NCBI RefSeq assembly: GCF_017875235.1
Contig: NZ_JAGGMI010000004.1
Location: 186,001 to 250,000 of the forward strand
DNA: 64,000 nt
Direction of reading: 5' to 3'
Source: Asticcacaulis solisilvae
GTDB lineage: Bacteria > Pseudomonadota > Alphaproteobacteria > Caulobacterales > Caulobacteraceae
The first letter of the stretch is position 1. The number at the start of each line of letters is the position of its first letter. The notes below the pieces were generated by a model. It saw nothing but the letters and a program-made list of their open reading frames with translations, ran no database searches and was not told the DNA's origin. Below, piece after piece: positions 1-8,216 of this stretch. The translations under genes were made by a program, and so were the position numbers.

Positions 1-1641
1 GCCGGTTTCGGTGAACTTGACGGCATTGCCAACCAGGTTCAGCAAGACCTGATGCAGGCGTCCGTCGTCGATCAGCGCCTGGGGCGCCAGGCCATCGGCG
101 CCCTCGACCGTCAGCGTCAGTCCCTTGTTTCCAGCCTGGAGCGACAGAAGATCGACCACGTCCGCCGCGATATCGGCCACCGACGCCGGCGCCAGGTCCA
201 GTTCAAGCTGGCCGGCTTCCAGCTTCGAGTGATCGAGAATGTCGTTGATCAGATTCAGCAGCCCCTGCCCCGCCGAATGGATGCGCTGGCTGTGGCGGCG
301 CAGATCGTCATTGCCGGCCAGGAGATCGCGCAGAAGGGCTGAAAAGCCAATAATGCTGGTCAGCGGGGTGCGCAGTTCGTGGCTCATATTGGCCAGGAAC
401 TGCGCCTTGGCCTCGGCGGCGGCATTGGCCTCGATACTGGCCTGGGCCAGGGCGTCTTCGGTCGCCTTCTGGTGCGAAATATCGCGCACCACGTCCTGAA
501 AGGCGACGACCCGTTCGCCCGCCTCGTCGAGGATGGGCGACGGATGCGCCTCCGCCCATATGACATGACCATCCTTGTGCACGGCGCGATACCGGACACG
601 CAGGCCCTCGTCCCAGTTCTTGTTGCGCACATAAGCGCTGTAAGCGGCAAAGGTTGCGTCGCAGTCGTCGCGATGGATGACGTCCCGGACATTTCGGCCG
701 ACCAGGTCATCGGGTTCGTAGCCCAGGATCTTTTTGACGGCCGGGGAGATATATTCAATGCATCCGGAAAGATCGAAGATCGTGATGATATCATTCGATT
801 CGTCCGCCAATAGCCGGTAGCGTGCCTCGCTCTGCTCCAGCCGTTCCTGATTTCGGATAAAGTTGGTCACATCGCGGCAGATACCGAACAGGCCGGTGAC
901 CTCACCGCCGGGGGCACGCTCGCAAATGCCGTGCACCTGAACGATGCCGATGTCATCGCCACGCACGATACGGGCGCGATAGGTGAAGCTGCCGCCATCC
1001 GCCAGGGCACTGTCCATCGCCTGCCGGGCCATGTCGCGGTCGTCCGGGTGATACAGGGCCACGACATCGTTGAGCGGTGGCGCCTTCATCTGCGGATCCT
1101 GCCCATAGATGACGTAGACTTCCGGCGACCATTGGATGTCTCCGGTGGCCAGGGCGTACGACCAGTGGCCGACATTGGCCAGCTTTTCGGCCATCTGCAG
1201 GTAATCGCGGTACTGGCGCAGCTCACGGCGGGCCTTGAGCTGCTCCTGTTCGAACAACCGGCGTTCGCGCGCCGGAAACAGCGCGATATGGGTAAGAACG
1301 GTCGCACCCTCGGCAGGAGCCTGGCGGGCGCTTAAGAGGACCGCAAGGCTCTGGCCGTCGGCGAGCTTCAGGTCCAGCGAGACTTCCTGGACGCTCCCCG
1401 TCAAGGCAAGTTGGGGGGCAACGCGCGCCTTGTAAATAAAGAAGGAGGCGCGGGTCAGAAGGCTGCCAATATTGGCTTCCTTCAATGCCGCGGGGTCCAG
1501 GCCGGTCATTTCACAAAAACTGGCATTGGCCCGGATGATCCGGCCGGCATCATCGCAGACGACCAGGCCGCAGGGGCTCAGCTCGAACAATTCGGCCGAC
1601 GTCGCGGCCTCACCAGCGCGGACAGCAGCCTTCAGATCCAT
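1..1641 (-). CDS. PAS-domain sensor histidine kinase, C-terminal end outside the window
   Basis: The complementary strand is open from an ATG at 1641 to the window edge, giving about 547 residues with no stop. I read three PAS-like segments (about residues 18-120, 150-265 and 275-395). A HisKA helix pair follows with the H-box FLANMSHELRTPL, phospho-acceptor His421. The last residues visible (about 533-547) are the start of the ATPase N-box, LLNLVGNAVKFTETG. The G-boxes and any receiver domain lie off the left edge. There is no membrane segment or signal peptide, so the kinase should sense a cytoplasmic cue through PAS. The start codon overlaps the stop of the upstream hydrolase gene (TGATG), so the two are translationally coupled. 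That pairing suggests the hydrolase makes or hands over the signal, as RsbQ does for the PAS protein RsbP in Bacillus. Confidence 0.9.
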   Translation of the reverse strand, partial: MDLKAAVRAGEAATSAELFELSPCGLVVCDDAGRIIRANASFCEMTGLDPAALKEANIGSLLTRASFFIYKARVAPQLALTGSVQEVSLDLKLADGQSLAVLLSARQAPAEGATVLTHIALFPARERRLFEQEQLKARRELRQYRDYLQMAEKLANVGHWSYALATGDIQWSPEVYVIYGQDPQMKAPPLNDVVALYHPDDRDMARQAMDSALADGGSFTYRARIVRGDDIGIVQVHGICERAPGGEVTGLFGICRDVTNFIRNQERLEQSEARYRLLADESNDIITIFDLSGCIEYISPAVKKILGYEPDDLVGRNVRDVIHRDDCDATFAAYSAYVRNKNWDEGLRVRYRAVHKDGHVIWAEAHPSPILDEAGERVVAFQDVVRDISHQKATEDALAQASIEANAAAEAKAQFLANMSHELRTPLTSIIGFSALLRDLLAGNDDLRRHSQRIHSAGQGLLNLINDILDHSKLEAGQLELDLAPASVADIAADVVDLLSLQAGNKGLTLTVEGADGLAPQALIDDGRLHQVLLNLVGNAVKFTETG

Positions 1642-2453
1642 CAGGCGGCCTTTTGCGCGGCTTCACCCAGCCAGGCGATCATGGCTTCACGCACGGCATC
1701 TGGGTCGCTGAGATGCGGGTAATGGCCCTGGGTGTTAAGCAGGACGCGGTCACTACCGCGGATCTGGGCCTGCATGAATTCGCCGACCTGCGGTGGCGAA
1801 ATAATGTCGTCGCGGCACTGCATGATCAGGGCCGGCGTCGTGACGGCGGCCAGGTCGGCGCGATGGTCCGACAGGAAGATGACCCTGGCGAAATCGTGCA
1901 TGATGTCCGGGTCGTTGCTGACGAAGTAATTCTCCAGCTCGGCGGTCAGTTCCGGCCGGTCGGCATTGGCCATGACAAGAGGCGCCAGATAGGAGGACCA
2001 ACCCTGCAGCGACATTTCCAGAAAAGCCAGCAGTTCCTCGATACCCTCGCGATCGAAGCCGCCCTGGTAGCCGCCAAGGTTGAGGTAGCAGGGTGACGAG
2101 CCCAGCATCATGATGCGGTTGAACAGGTCGGGGCGCTTGCCGGCGGCCAGCAGCGTGATCATGCCGCCGACGCTGTGACCGATGGCATCGACGCCGGTCA
2201 GTTCGCCAGCCTCCAGAATCTCGATAAAATCGTCGGCATAGGCGTGCAGCGTGGCGTAGCGGGCGCGGTCATAGACATGACGGTCGGACTTGCCTGAGCC
2301 AACGTGATCGAAAGTCACAACCTTGCGACTGGCCTCGAAGTGCCTGGCGATGTGGCGCCACATGGTCTGATCACAACCATAGCCATGGAGAAACACAATC
2401 GGCCGGTCGCCGGAACCGCTTATATTTACGGCATTTCGTTTGAGGACAGACAT
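1641..2453 (-). CDS. RsbQ/KAI2-like alpha/beta hydrolase
   Basis: A 270-residue alpha/beta hydrolase without signal peptide. It closely follows the RsbQ/D14/KAI2 pattern: LHGYGCDQTMW near the N-terminus, FDHVGSGKSD, nucleophile elbow GHSVGG (Ser94), acid in QCRDDIISP (Asp215/216) and GHYPHLS (His244). In Bacillus, RsbQ activates the PAS domain of the phosphatase RsbP; the plant relatives perceive strigolactone and karrikin-type butenolides. I start at the ATG at 2453 (MSVLKRN) because this matches the RsbQ N-terminus. An in-frame GTG 36 bases upstream would add residues without family support. The gene ends in a TGATG overlap with the PAS histidine kinase, so the product probably acts as a ligand-processing partner of that kinase. 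The family call is firm; the signalling role is inference. Confidence 0.9.
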   Translation of the reverse strand: MSVLKRNAVNISGSGDRPIVFLHGYGCDQTMWRHIARHFEASRKVVTFDHVGSGKSDRHVYDRARYATLHAYADDFIEILEAGELTGVDAIGHSVGGMITLLAAGKRPDLFNRIMMLGSSPCYLNLGGYQGGFDREGIEELLAFLEMSLQGWSSYLAPLVMANADRPELTAELENYFVSNDPDIMHDFARVIFLSDHRADLAAVTTPALIMQCRDDIISPPQVGEFMQAQIRGSDRVLLNTQGHYPHLSDPDAVREAMIAWLGEAAQKAA

Positions 2454-2557
2454 AAGCAATACACCGAGAGATTCAGCGCATCCTGCCACGTCAGGGTTAT
2501 GATCGTCTTAAAACGGCGCGAAGGCGTCGTCCAATGCAAACGATTGCCATCCTTCTC

Positions 2558-3328
2558 CTAATATCCCGTTCGCCGGGACAGGGCGTTGCGCTTGTCGCGC
2601 AGCTTCTGGCGAAGGGTTTCCATTTCCGCCGTTTCGGTCGCCACCAGCAGATATTCGCGCACCTGCTCCAGGTGATGGCGCATGGCGGCGCGCGCCGCCG
2701 ACGGGTCGCGGCTGGCCAGGGCCTTGACGATCCGGCGGTGCTCGTCAATGCGCGCCTCACGGCCGCCGCCCTGGGCGCGCGTCATGATCTGAGACGCGAG
2801 TGGAGACCGCGTGCGCAGGTCCCACAGGTGGTCGATGGTGTCGATAAGCGCGCTGTTGTCGGTAATGCCCGCCAGATAGTCATGAAATTCGCGGTCGGCC
2901 TGCTCGCACTCTGTCTCATTGCCCTTGACCATGCGTTCGATCAGGGCCTCGAGCGCGGCGATGTCGGCGTCCGTGACGGCGGCGGCGGCAACCGCGGCGG
3001 TTTCGCCTTCGATGATGATCCGAGCCTCGATCAGTTCGAAGGCGCCGACGTCGAGGTCGCGCGGGGAGCCCGACTCGCTGCTGCCGCCGGTGACTTCGGG
3101 CTCGATGACATAGATGCCGGAGCCATGGCGGATTTCGACGACGCCATAGATTTCCAGGGCGATCATGGCTTCGCGGACGGTCGGCCGGCTGACTTCGAAG
3201 GTTTCAGCCAGTTCGCGTTCCGCCGGCAGCTTGTCGCCCACCGCATAGGTCCCGTTGCGGATGGCTTCGACGAGTTCGTCGGCAACGCGACGATAGAGGC
3301 GGACAGTCTTGTTGGACGTTAGGTGCAT
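2558..3328 (-). CDS. FadR-subfamily GntR transcriptional regulator (uronate-type candidate)
   Basis: A 256-residue regulator. The N-terminal winged helix (about residues 8-75) carries the GntR signature GDKLPAERELAETFEVSRPTVREAM followed by EIRHGSGIYV. The C-terminal all-helical FCD ligand domain (about 95-230) ends in RHHLEQVREYLL. FadR-type regulators of this shape (UxuR, ExuR, LldR) respond to small organic acids, often uronates. The gene is immediately downstream of the alpha-glucuronidase gene on the same strand, so glucuronate or aldobiouronate is a reasonable inferred ligand. Imperfect palindromes suited to this family lie near 5629-5662 in front of the glucuronidase. Its exact ligand cannot be read from the sequence. 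Confidence 0.88.
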   Translation of the reverse strand: MHLTSNKTVRLYRRVADELVEAIRNGTYAVGDKLPAERELAETFEVSRPTVREAMIALEIYGVVEIRHGSGIYVIEPEVTGGSSESGSPRDLDVGAFELIEARIIIEGETAAVAAAAVTDADIAALEALIERMVKGNETECEQADREFHDYLAGITDNSALIDTIDHLWDLRTRSPLASQIMTRAQGGGREARIDEHRRIVKALASRDPSAARAAMRHHLEQVREYLLVATETAEMETLRQKLRDKRNALSRRTGY

Positions 3329-3449
3329 GACATCAAAGCCGGGACGACGACCGTAAGTTTGCCGGCGAGGTCCCGAATCCCGCCGGATGAGACCTATCTA
3401 ATCGATTTGTCGTATCAATGGCAAGGTGGTCAGGCCAGTTGCCTTTTCA

Positions 3450-5597
3450 TTACCCCCGGCCCGGTGCATACGGGAATTCCAGCGACATGTAGTATTCCAA
3501 CGGCTTTTCCGGCTCCGCCTCGCCCGCCGGCAGGGGCAGCTTCGATTTGGAGCGGAACCAGGCGATCGAGGCGTCGCGCCACCACTTCGCTTCCTTTTCC
3601 TGGATGACCAGGTTCGACGACACGGCGCGGAAACGCTCCGGGTCGACATGAGTTTGCAACCCCGTCCACGTCCGCCGCATCCCACCGACCTCCTTCACAC
3701 CTGTGCCATAGGTGACGACCAGGTTGTCCCACAGCGTGCGGCCATCCGGCATTTTCCACGTCCACGGCACATGGTGGAACCAGAGAAGGTCCTTTGAATC
3801 GATCTTTTTCGGATCGAGCCATTGTTTGGCGGCACCCGGCGCGTACTGCGCGATGGCATTGCTGCCGGTTTTCGTCCGGTCGAAACCGATACCATTGGCA
3901 TCGGCCTTGGCGTAGTAGCACGGGTTCCACTCAGGGCGGCTGAGGTCGCACACCCACGGTCCCGGTCCATAGTGATGGCCCGTCGCCATCTGATGATGCA
4001 GGCCCAGCGGCGTCATGTACTTCACCACCGTCTCACGCGACGCCATCATCATGTCGACTACCGGCGCGACAAAGGCCGGGTCGTTGGTCCAGGTCATCTT
4101 CGTCCAGTCAACGGCGATATCCCGGCTGGACGCGTCCGGATTCCATGCCAGCCGGCCGAAACCGTACCAGTCGGCCTGATTGAAGTCCGATCCCGTCCAG
4201 TCGCGGTCGTCGCCGATATTCGCCACGCCCGCCATACCGGTGAGCGGCGTCGCTTCCAGCACATCGGCGACGGTCATGCGCTTGCTTTTACCCTTGCCCT
4301 GATGGGTATCGGCGTCGAGCACTTCTTCGTAGAGCGCCGTGGAATAGACAAGGTGCGTCGCCTGGCCGAGATATTCCTTGGTCAGTTGCACTTCCAGCAT
4401 CTGGTTGGTCTTCGGCATGGCGCCGAATAGGGGATGGAAGGGTTCGCGCGGCTGGAAGTCGATGGCGCCGTTCTTGATCTGCAGCAGGACGTTCGGCGCG
4501 AAGGTCCCGTCCAGCGGCTGAAGCTCGGTATAGGCCTGCTTGGCGCGATCGTCGGCGTCGTGTTCGGAATAGATAAAGGCGCGCCACATGACGATGCCGC
4601 CGTGGGCTTTAAGCGCCTCGGCCAGCATGTTGGCGCCTTCGGCGTGGCTGCGCTTGTAATCGCCGGGGCCCGGCTGGCCTTCGGAATTGGCCTTGACCAG
4701 AAAGCCGCCGAAATCAGGAATGGTGGCGTAGATCTCATCGGCCTTGGTCTTCCACCATGCCTTGACGCAAGGGTCGAGCGGGTCGGCGGTCGGACAGCCC
4801 TTGAGTTCGAGCGGCGCTGAAAACCGCGCAGACAGATAAACCTTCATGCCGTAGGGGCGCAGCACATTGGCCACCGCCGCCGTCTTGGCCAGGTAGGGCG
4901 CGGTCAGGCTGATCGCCTTGGAATTGACGTTGTTGAGCACGGCGCCATTAATGCCGACCGACGCATTGGCGCGGGCATAGTCGGCATAGCGCGGATCGAC
5001 CAGGTCGGGCAGCCGCCACCAGTCCCAGATCGAGTCCCCGGCATAGCCGCGCTCGACATGGCCGTCGAGATTGTCCCAGTGGTTGAGCACGCGCACCTGC
5101 AGCTTCGGCGCATCGGCCGTGTCGAGCCTTGCCACATCCTGGCGCGTCTGGATCAGGCTCAGATAGCGGAAGGCGCCATAAAGCACACCGACATCGCTGT
5201 TGCCGGCGATAACCGTAACGCTGTGTCCGCCGACCGTCGCCGTGCGGATCAGGAAACCTTCCTTGCCAAGTTTCGCCAGCGGCAGGTTCAGGTCGCGGAC
5301 CGTCGCGGAGCCAGCCGGCGTCCCCAGCACGATGGCGCCGTCGGTCAGCCCGTCACCGACCGGCACATCCGCGCCCAGAAGGCCCTTCAATCCGCGCTGC
5401 AATTCCGCCTCGGCGACGTCGATCGTCGCGCCTTCCCCGCCGACAATCGCCGTCGCCAGCGGCCTGTAACGCGCCTGGGCGTCCGCTTCGACCGGGCGGT
5501 AGCGCAGCCACAGGTCATAGCCGTCCTCGGCCAGGGCGGGCGCTCCGGACACCAGCGACACGGCCAGGCACAGCCCGGCCAGGGAACGAAACCGCAT
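3450..5597 (-). CDS. aguA: Alpha-glucuronidase, GH67
   Basis: A 715-residue enzyme matching the full length of GH67. It removes 4-O-methyl-glucuronic acid from the non-reducing end of xylo-oligosaccharides. The first 23 residues form a Sec signal peptide ending ALA, so it works in the periplasm or outside. The acid is in KANSEGQPGP (Glu306); Asp380 (KNGAIDFQ) and Glu408 (TKEYLG) sit at the spacings of the two base carboxylates of Cellvibrio GH67. The N-terminal domain spans roughly residues 24-165 before the TIM barrel. A GntR gene lies 121 bases downstream, and a divergent TBDR gene starts 166 bases upstream. The shared region between them holds candidate operators. Most characterised relatives are cytoplasmic or periplasmic; the clear leader here supports the periplasm. 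Confidence 0.95.
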   Translation of the reverse strand: MRFRSLAGLCLAVSLVSGAPALAEDGYDLWLRYRPVEADAQARYRPLATAIVGGEGATIDVAEAELQRGLKGLLGADVPVGDGLTDGAIVLGTPAGSATVRDLNLPLAKLGKEGFLIRTATVGGHSVTVIAGNSDVGVLYGAFRYLSLIQTRQDVARLDTADAPKLQVRVLNHWDNLDGHVERGYAGDSIWDWWRLPDLVDPRYADYARANASVGINGAVLNNVNSKAISLTAPYLAKTAAVANVLRPYGMKVYLSARFSAPLELKGCPTADPLDPCVKAWWKTKADEIYATIPDFGGFLVKANSEGQPGPGDYKRSHAEGANMLAEALKAHGGIVMWRAFIYSEHDADDRAKQAYTELQPLDGTFAPNVLLQIKNGAIDFQPREPFHPLFGAMPKTNQMLEVQLTKEYLGQATHLVYSTALYEEVLDADTHQGKGKSKRMTVADVLEATPLTGMAGVANIGDDRDWTGSDFNQADWYGFGRLAWNPDASSRDIAVDWTKMTWTNDPAFVAPVVDMMMASRETVVKYMTPLGLHHQMATGHHYGPGPWVCDLSRPEWNPCYYAKADANGIGFDRTKTGSNAIAQYAPGAAKQWLDPKKIDSKDLLWFHHVPWTWKMPDGRTLWDNLVVTYGTGVKEVGGMRRTWTGLQTHVDPERFRAVSSNLVIQEKEAKWWRDASIAWFRSKSKLPLPAGEAEPEKPLEYYMSLEFPYAPGRG

Positions 5598-5628
5598 GAA
5601 AGCCTCCCAAAATGTTCTTATTCCGGCG

Positions 5629-5662
5629 TGTCAGACCATAGCGGCAAAATTGGTCAGATCAA
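5629..5662. promoter_or_regulatory. Candidate GntR/FadR-type operators
   Basis: The gap between the alpha-glucuronidase and the divergent TBDR contains TTGGTCAGATCAA (5650-5662), a near-perfect palindrome of TTGRTC half sites around one base. A related half, TGTCAGACCA, lies at 5629-5638. FCD-type GntR proteins bind short palindromes of this general form. The neighbouring regulator at 2558-3328 is the obvious candidate. Two weak sites do not prove an operator. Confidence 0.3.
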
Positions 5663-5763
5663 GCGTCGTGTTAGCGATATCAAATCACGGTTTCAAACGG
5701 CACAGCAATAGCTTAGAGTGGAATCGCATCGATTCCTTATATTCTCACCGTAATATAGACAGA

Positions 5764-7686
5764 ATGGGGCCGAAATCGTCACGCGCGTCGCTTCGCACAC
5801 TGTTTCGCTGCGAAGTCCTTCCTGTTATCGGCTGCGCATGGCTGAGCGCCACTGCCGCCCATGCCGATGCTGCGCCTCCGTCTATCGATGATCTGCGCAA
5901 CATGTCGATCGAGGATCTCGCCGGCCTTGAAGTCACTTCGGTATCAAAGCGGCCCGAAGCCCTGAGCGAAGCGCCGGCCGCCGTCTTTATCATCACCGCC
6001 GAGGACATCCGCCGTCTGGGCGTCACCAGCCTGCCGGAAATCCTGCGCCTGGCGCCCAATCTCGAAGTTGCGCGCATCAACGCCTATAACTGGACCGTCA
6101 CGGCGCGCGGTTTCAATTCACCGGAAACCGCCAACAAGCTGCTGGTCCTGATCGACGGCCGCAGCGTCTACGAACCGATCGGATCCGGGATTCCGTGGCC
6201 CCAGGTCAATGTCGCACCCGACAATATCGCGCGCATCGAGGTCATCAGCGGTCCGGGTGGCACCATGTGGGGCGCCAACGCGGTCAACGGCGTCATCAAT
6301 GTCATCACGCGCGACGCCGCCTCGACCCAGGGCTTCGTGGCCCGCGCCTCTGCGGGGGTCTACAAGCGCAGCCTCACCCTGGGGTACGGCGGAAAACTGT
6401 CGGAAACCACCAGCTACCGGGTGTTCGCGGACGGCTTCCGGGTCGGCGAAACAGAAGCGGTCGCCGCCGGTGCGCCGACCGACTCCGTTCACGGCGTCAA
6501 TGGCGGCTTTCGCATCGACAGTGAATACGGCACACATCGCTGGTCGGTGAGAGGCAATGCCTACAGCAATGCGATCCGCGATGGCGGCGGCGATTTCAGT
6601 GGCTACGACCTCAACGCCGACTGGTCGCGGCAGCTCGACAGCGGCTCAACCCTGACCGTCGCGGGATATTTCGACCATAACGAAAGCGACAGCCCCACGG
6701 TCCGCGAAAGCCGCTACACCCTCAATCTCGATGTCCAGTACGCCCTGGCGCAAAAAGGGCGGCATCGTATCGTCTGGGGTGGGGAACTGCGCAACTGGTG
6801 GGAAAGCTTCACCTCCTACAACATGTTCCACTTCGCCGATCCGGAGACGACCATCGCGCTCGGCTCGGTGTTCGTCCAGGACGAGATCGCGCTCAGGTCC
6901 AATGTCAACCTGACGCTGGGCATCAAGGCGGAATACAACTCCTATTCCGGTTTCGACTGGCTGCCCAATGCGCGCATCGCCTGGCGGCCCAATGGCAACA
7001 GCCTGGCCTGGGCGGCGCTGTCCCGCGCGGTGCGGACGCCCAACAGGATCGAACGCGAGCTCGAGGCCGATGGCTTCCTGGTGCCCTCGCCTGACTACAG
7101 TTCGGAAACCTTGACCGCCCTTGAAGCCGGCTGGCGTGCCCAGCCGATGGAACGGATGTCCTATTCACTGTCGGCCTTCTATAACTGGTACGACGACCTT
7201 CGCACGGGTGGTATCACCCCGGTTACCATCCTTCCGTTCGTGATTGAAAACGGCGCCAGGGGGACGACCTACGGCCTGGAAGGCTGGACCCGGTACGAAA
7301 TGGCGCCGGGGTGGCGCATCAGCGCCGGCTTCAACCTGCTGCACAAGGATTTCGAGCTGAAACCGGGCTATGCCTTCGATATCTATGGAACCGTCTTCGG
7401 CCAGGACCCGTCCTATCAGGCGCAGATCCGGTCAGAATGGAACATAACCGACACGGTGGAACTGGACGTCTGGCTGCGGTCGGTCGGAGCCATCGATACG
7501 GCGCCGGTGCCGGGATATACCGAACTGAACCTGCGCGCCGGCTGGCGCCTGCGCGACAATCTCGAACTGTCGCTGAATGGCGCCAACTTGCTCAATCCGC
7601 GCCATTTGGAGGTCTATGATCCGTCATCCGCTGAACCCCGCTATATCGGCAGGTCGGTTTTCGTCTCGCTGCGTTACGGGTTCTGA
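5764..7686 (+). CDS. TonB-dependent outer-membrane receptor, sensory-unit type
   Basis: A 640-residue receptor, short for a sugar TBDR. The plug is clear: LEVTSVSKRPEALSEAPAA, then DIRRLGVTSLPEILRLAPN, VLIDGRSVYEP and IEVISGPGGTMWGANAVNGV. A beta-barrel follows, ending in the aromatic residue expected at a TBDR C-terminus (VFVSLRYGF). The frame is open back to 5596, but I start at the ATG at 5764, which gives a charged start and a hydrophobic stretch ending before DAAPPSIDDL; the leader is weak. The stop is two bases before the start of a YfiR-like gene, which in turn overlaps a histidine kinase gene, so the three form an operon. The receptor may detect a ligand for that sensor as well as, or instead of, importing it. 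Confidence 0.9.
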   Translation: MGPKSSRASLRTLFRCEVLPVIGCAWLSATAAHADAAPPSIDDLRNMSIEDLAGLEVTSVSKRPEALSEAPAAVFIITAEDIRRLGVTSLPEILRLAPNLEVARINAYNWTVTARGFNSPETANKLLVLIDGRSVYEPIGSGIPWPQVNVAPDNIARIEVISGPGGTMWGANAVNGVINVITRDAASTQGFVARASAGVYKRSLTLGYGGKLSETTSYRVFADGFRVGETEAVAAGAPTDSVHGVNGGFRIDSEYGTHRWSVRGNAYSNAIRDGGGDFSGYDLNADWSRQLDSGSTLTVAGYFDHNESDSPTVRESRYTLNLDVQYALAQKGRHRIVWGGELRNWWESFTSYNMFHFADPETTIALGSVFVQDEIALRSNVNLTLGIKAEYNSYSGFDWLPNARIAWRPNGNSLAWAALSRAVRTPNRIERELEADGFLVPSPDYSSETLTALEAGWRAQPMERMSYSLSAFYNWYDDLRTGGITPVTILPFVIENGARGTTYGLEGWTRYEMAPGWRISAGFNLLHKDFELKPGYAFDIYGTVFGQDPSYQAQIRSEWNITDTVELDVWLRSVGAIDTAPVPGYTELNLRAGWRLRDNLELSLNGANLLNPRHLEVYDPSSAEPRYIGRSVFVSLRYGF

Positions 7687-7688
7687 CC

Positions 7689-8216
7689 ATGGCGGGGCGC
7701 CGCATCTTACTGGCCTGTCTGGCCGTCGTGGTGGCGGCGCCGGCCCAGGCCCAGCCGTCGCAACTCGAAACGGCCGTCAAGGCGACCTATCTCTACAAGC
7801 TTGCGCCGTTCGTCGAATGGCCCGCGGACGACTCCGCCGGCCCCTTCACCATCTGCGTCGTCGGACCCGATCCGTTCGGACCGTTGCTCGACAAAGCCGT
7901 CGCGGGACAGGCCTATGACGGCCGGCCCTTCGCCGTCACGCGCACCGCGACCCTGACGGCACCCGACACCTGCGAGATCGCCTATGCCGGCGGCACCGCG
8001 CAGCAGGTGGCCGCAACCTTGCGCGCCGCCGAAGGCCATCCGGTTCTCACCGTGACCGACGGCAGCCAGGCGGCGGGCATGGTCAACTTCACCCTCCATC
8101 AGGGCAAGGTCCGCTTTCGCATCGACCAGGCGGCCACCGAAGCCAGCGGCCTTACAGTCAGTTCCAAGCTGCTGAGCTTGGCCCTGTCGGTGCACCCCGC
8201 GAAGGGACGGCCATGA
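7689..8216 (+). CDS. YfiR-like periplasmic protein (DUF4154)
   Basis: A 175-residue exported protein with a Sec signal peptide (residues 1 to about 22, ending AQAQ). The body matches the YfiR/DUF4154 family: AVKATYLYKLAPFVEWP at the mature N-terminus, FTICVVGPDPFG, then VNFTLHQGKVRFRID and SSKLLSLAL at the end. In Pseudomonas YfiR holds the membrane diguanylate cyclase YfiN (TpbB) inactive by binding its periplasmic sensor. Here the gene lies between a TBDR and a histidine kinase with a YfiN-like periplasmic part. It overlaps the kinase start by four bases (ATGA). I infer that it gates the kinase in response to the receptor or to envelope state. Confidence 0.9.
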   Translation: MAGRRILLACLAVVVAAPAQAQPSQLETAVKATYLYKLAPFVEWPADDSAGPFTICVVGPDPFGPLLDKAVAGQAYDGRPFAVTRTATLTAPDTCEIAYAGGTAQQVAATLRAAEGHPVLTVTDGSQAAGMVNFTLHQGKVRFRIDQAATEASGLTVSSKLLSLALSVHPAKGRP

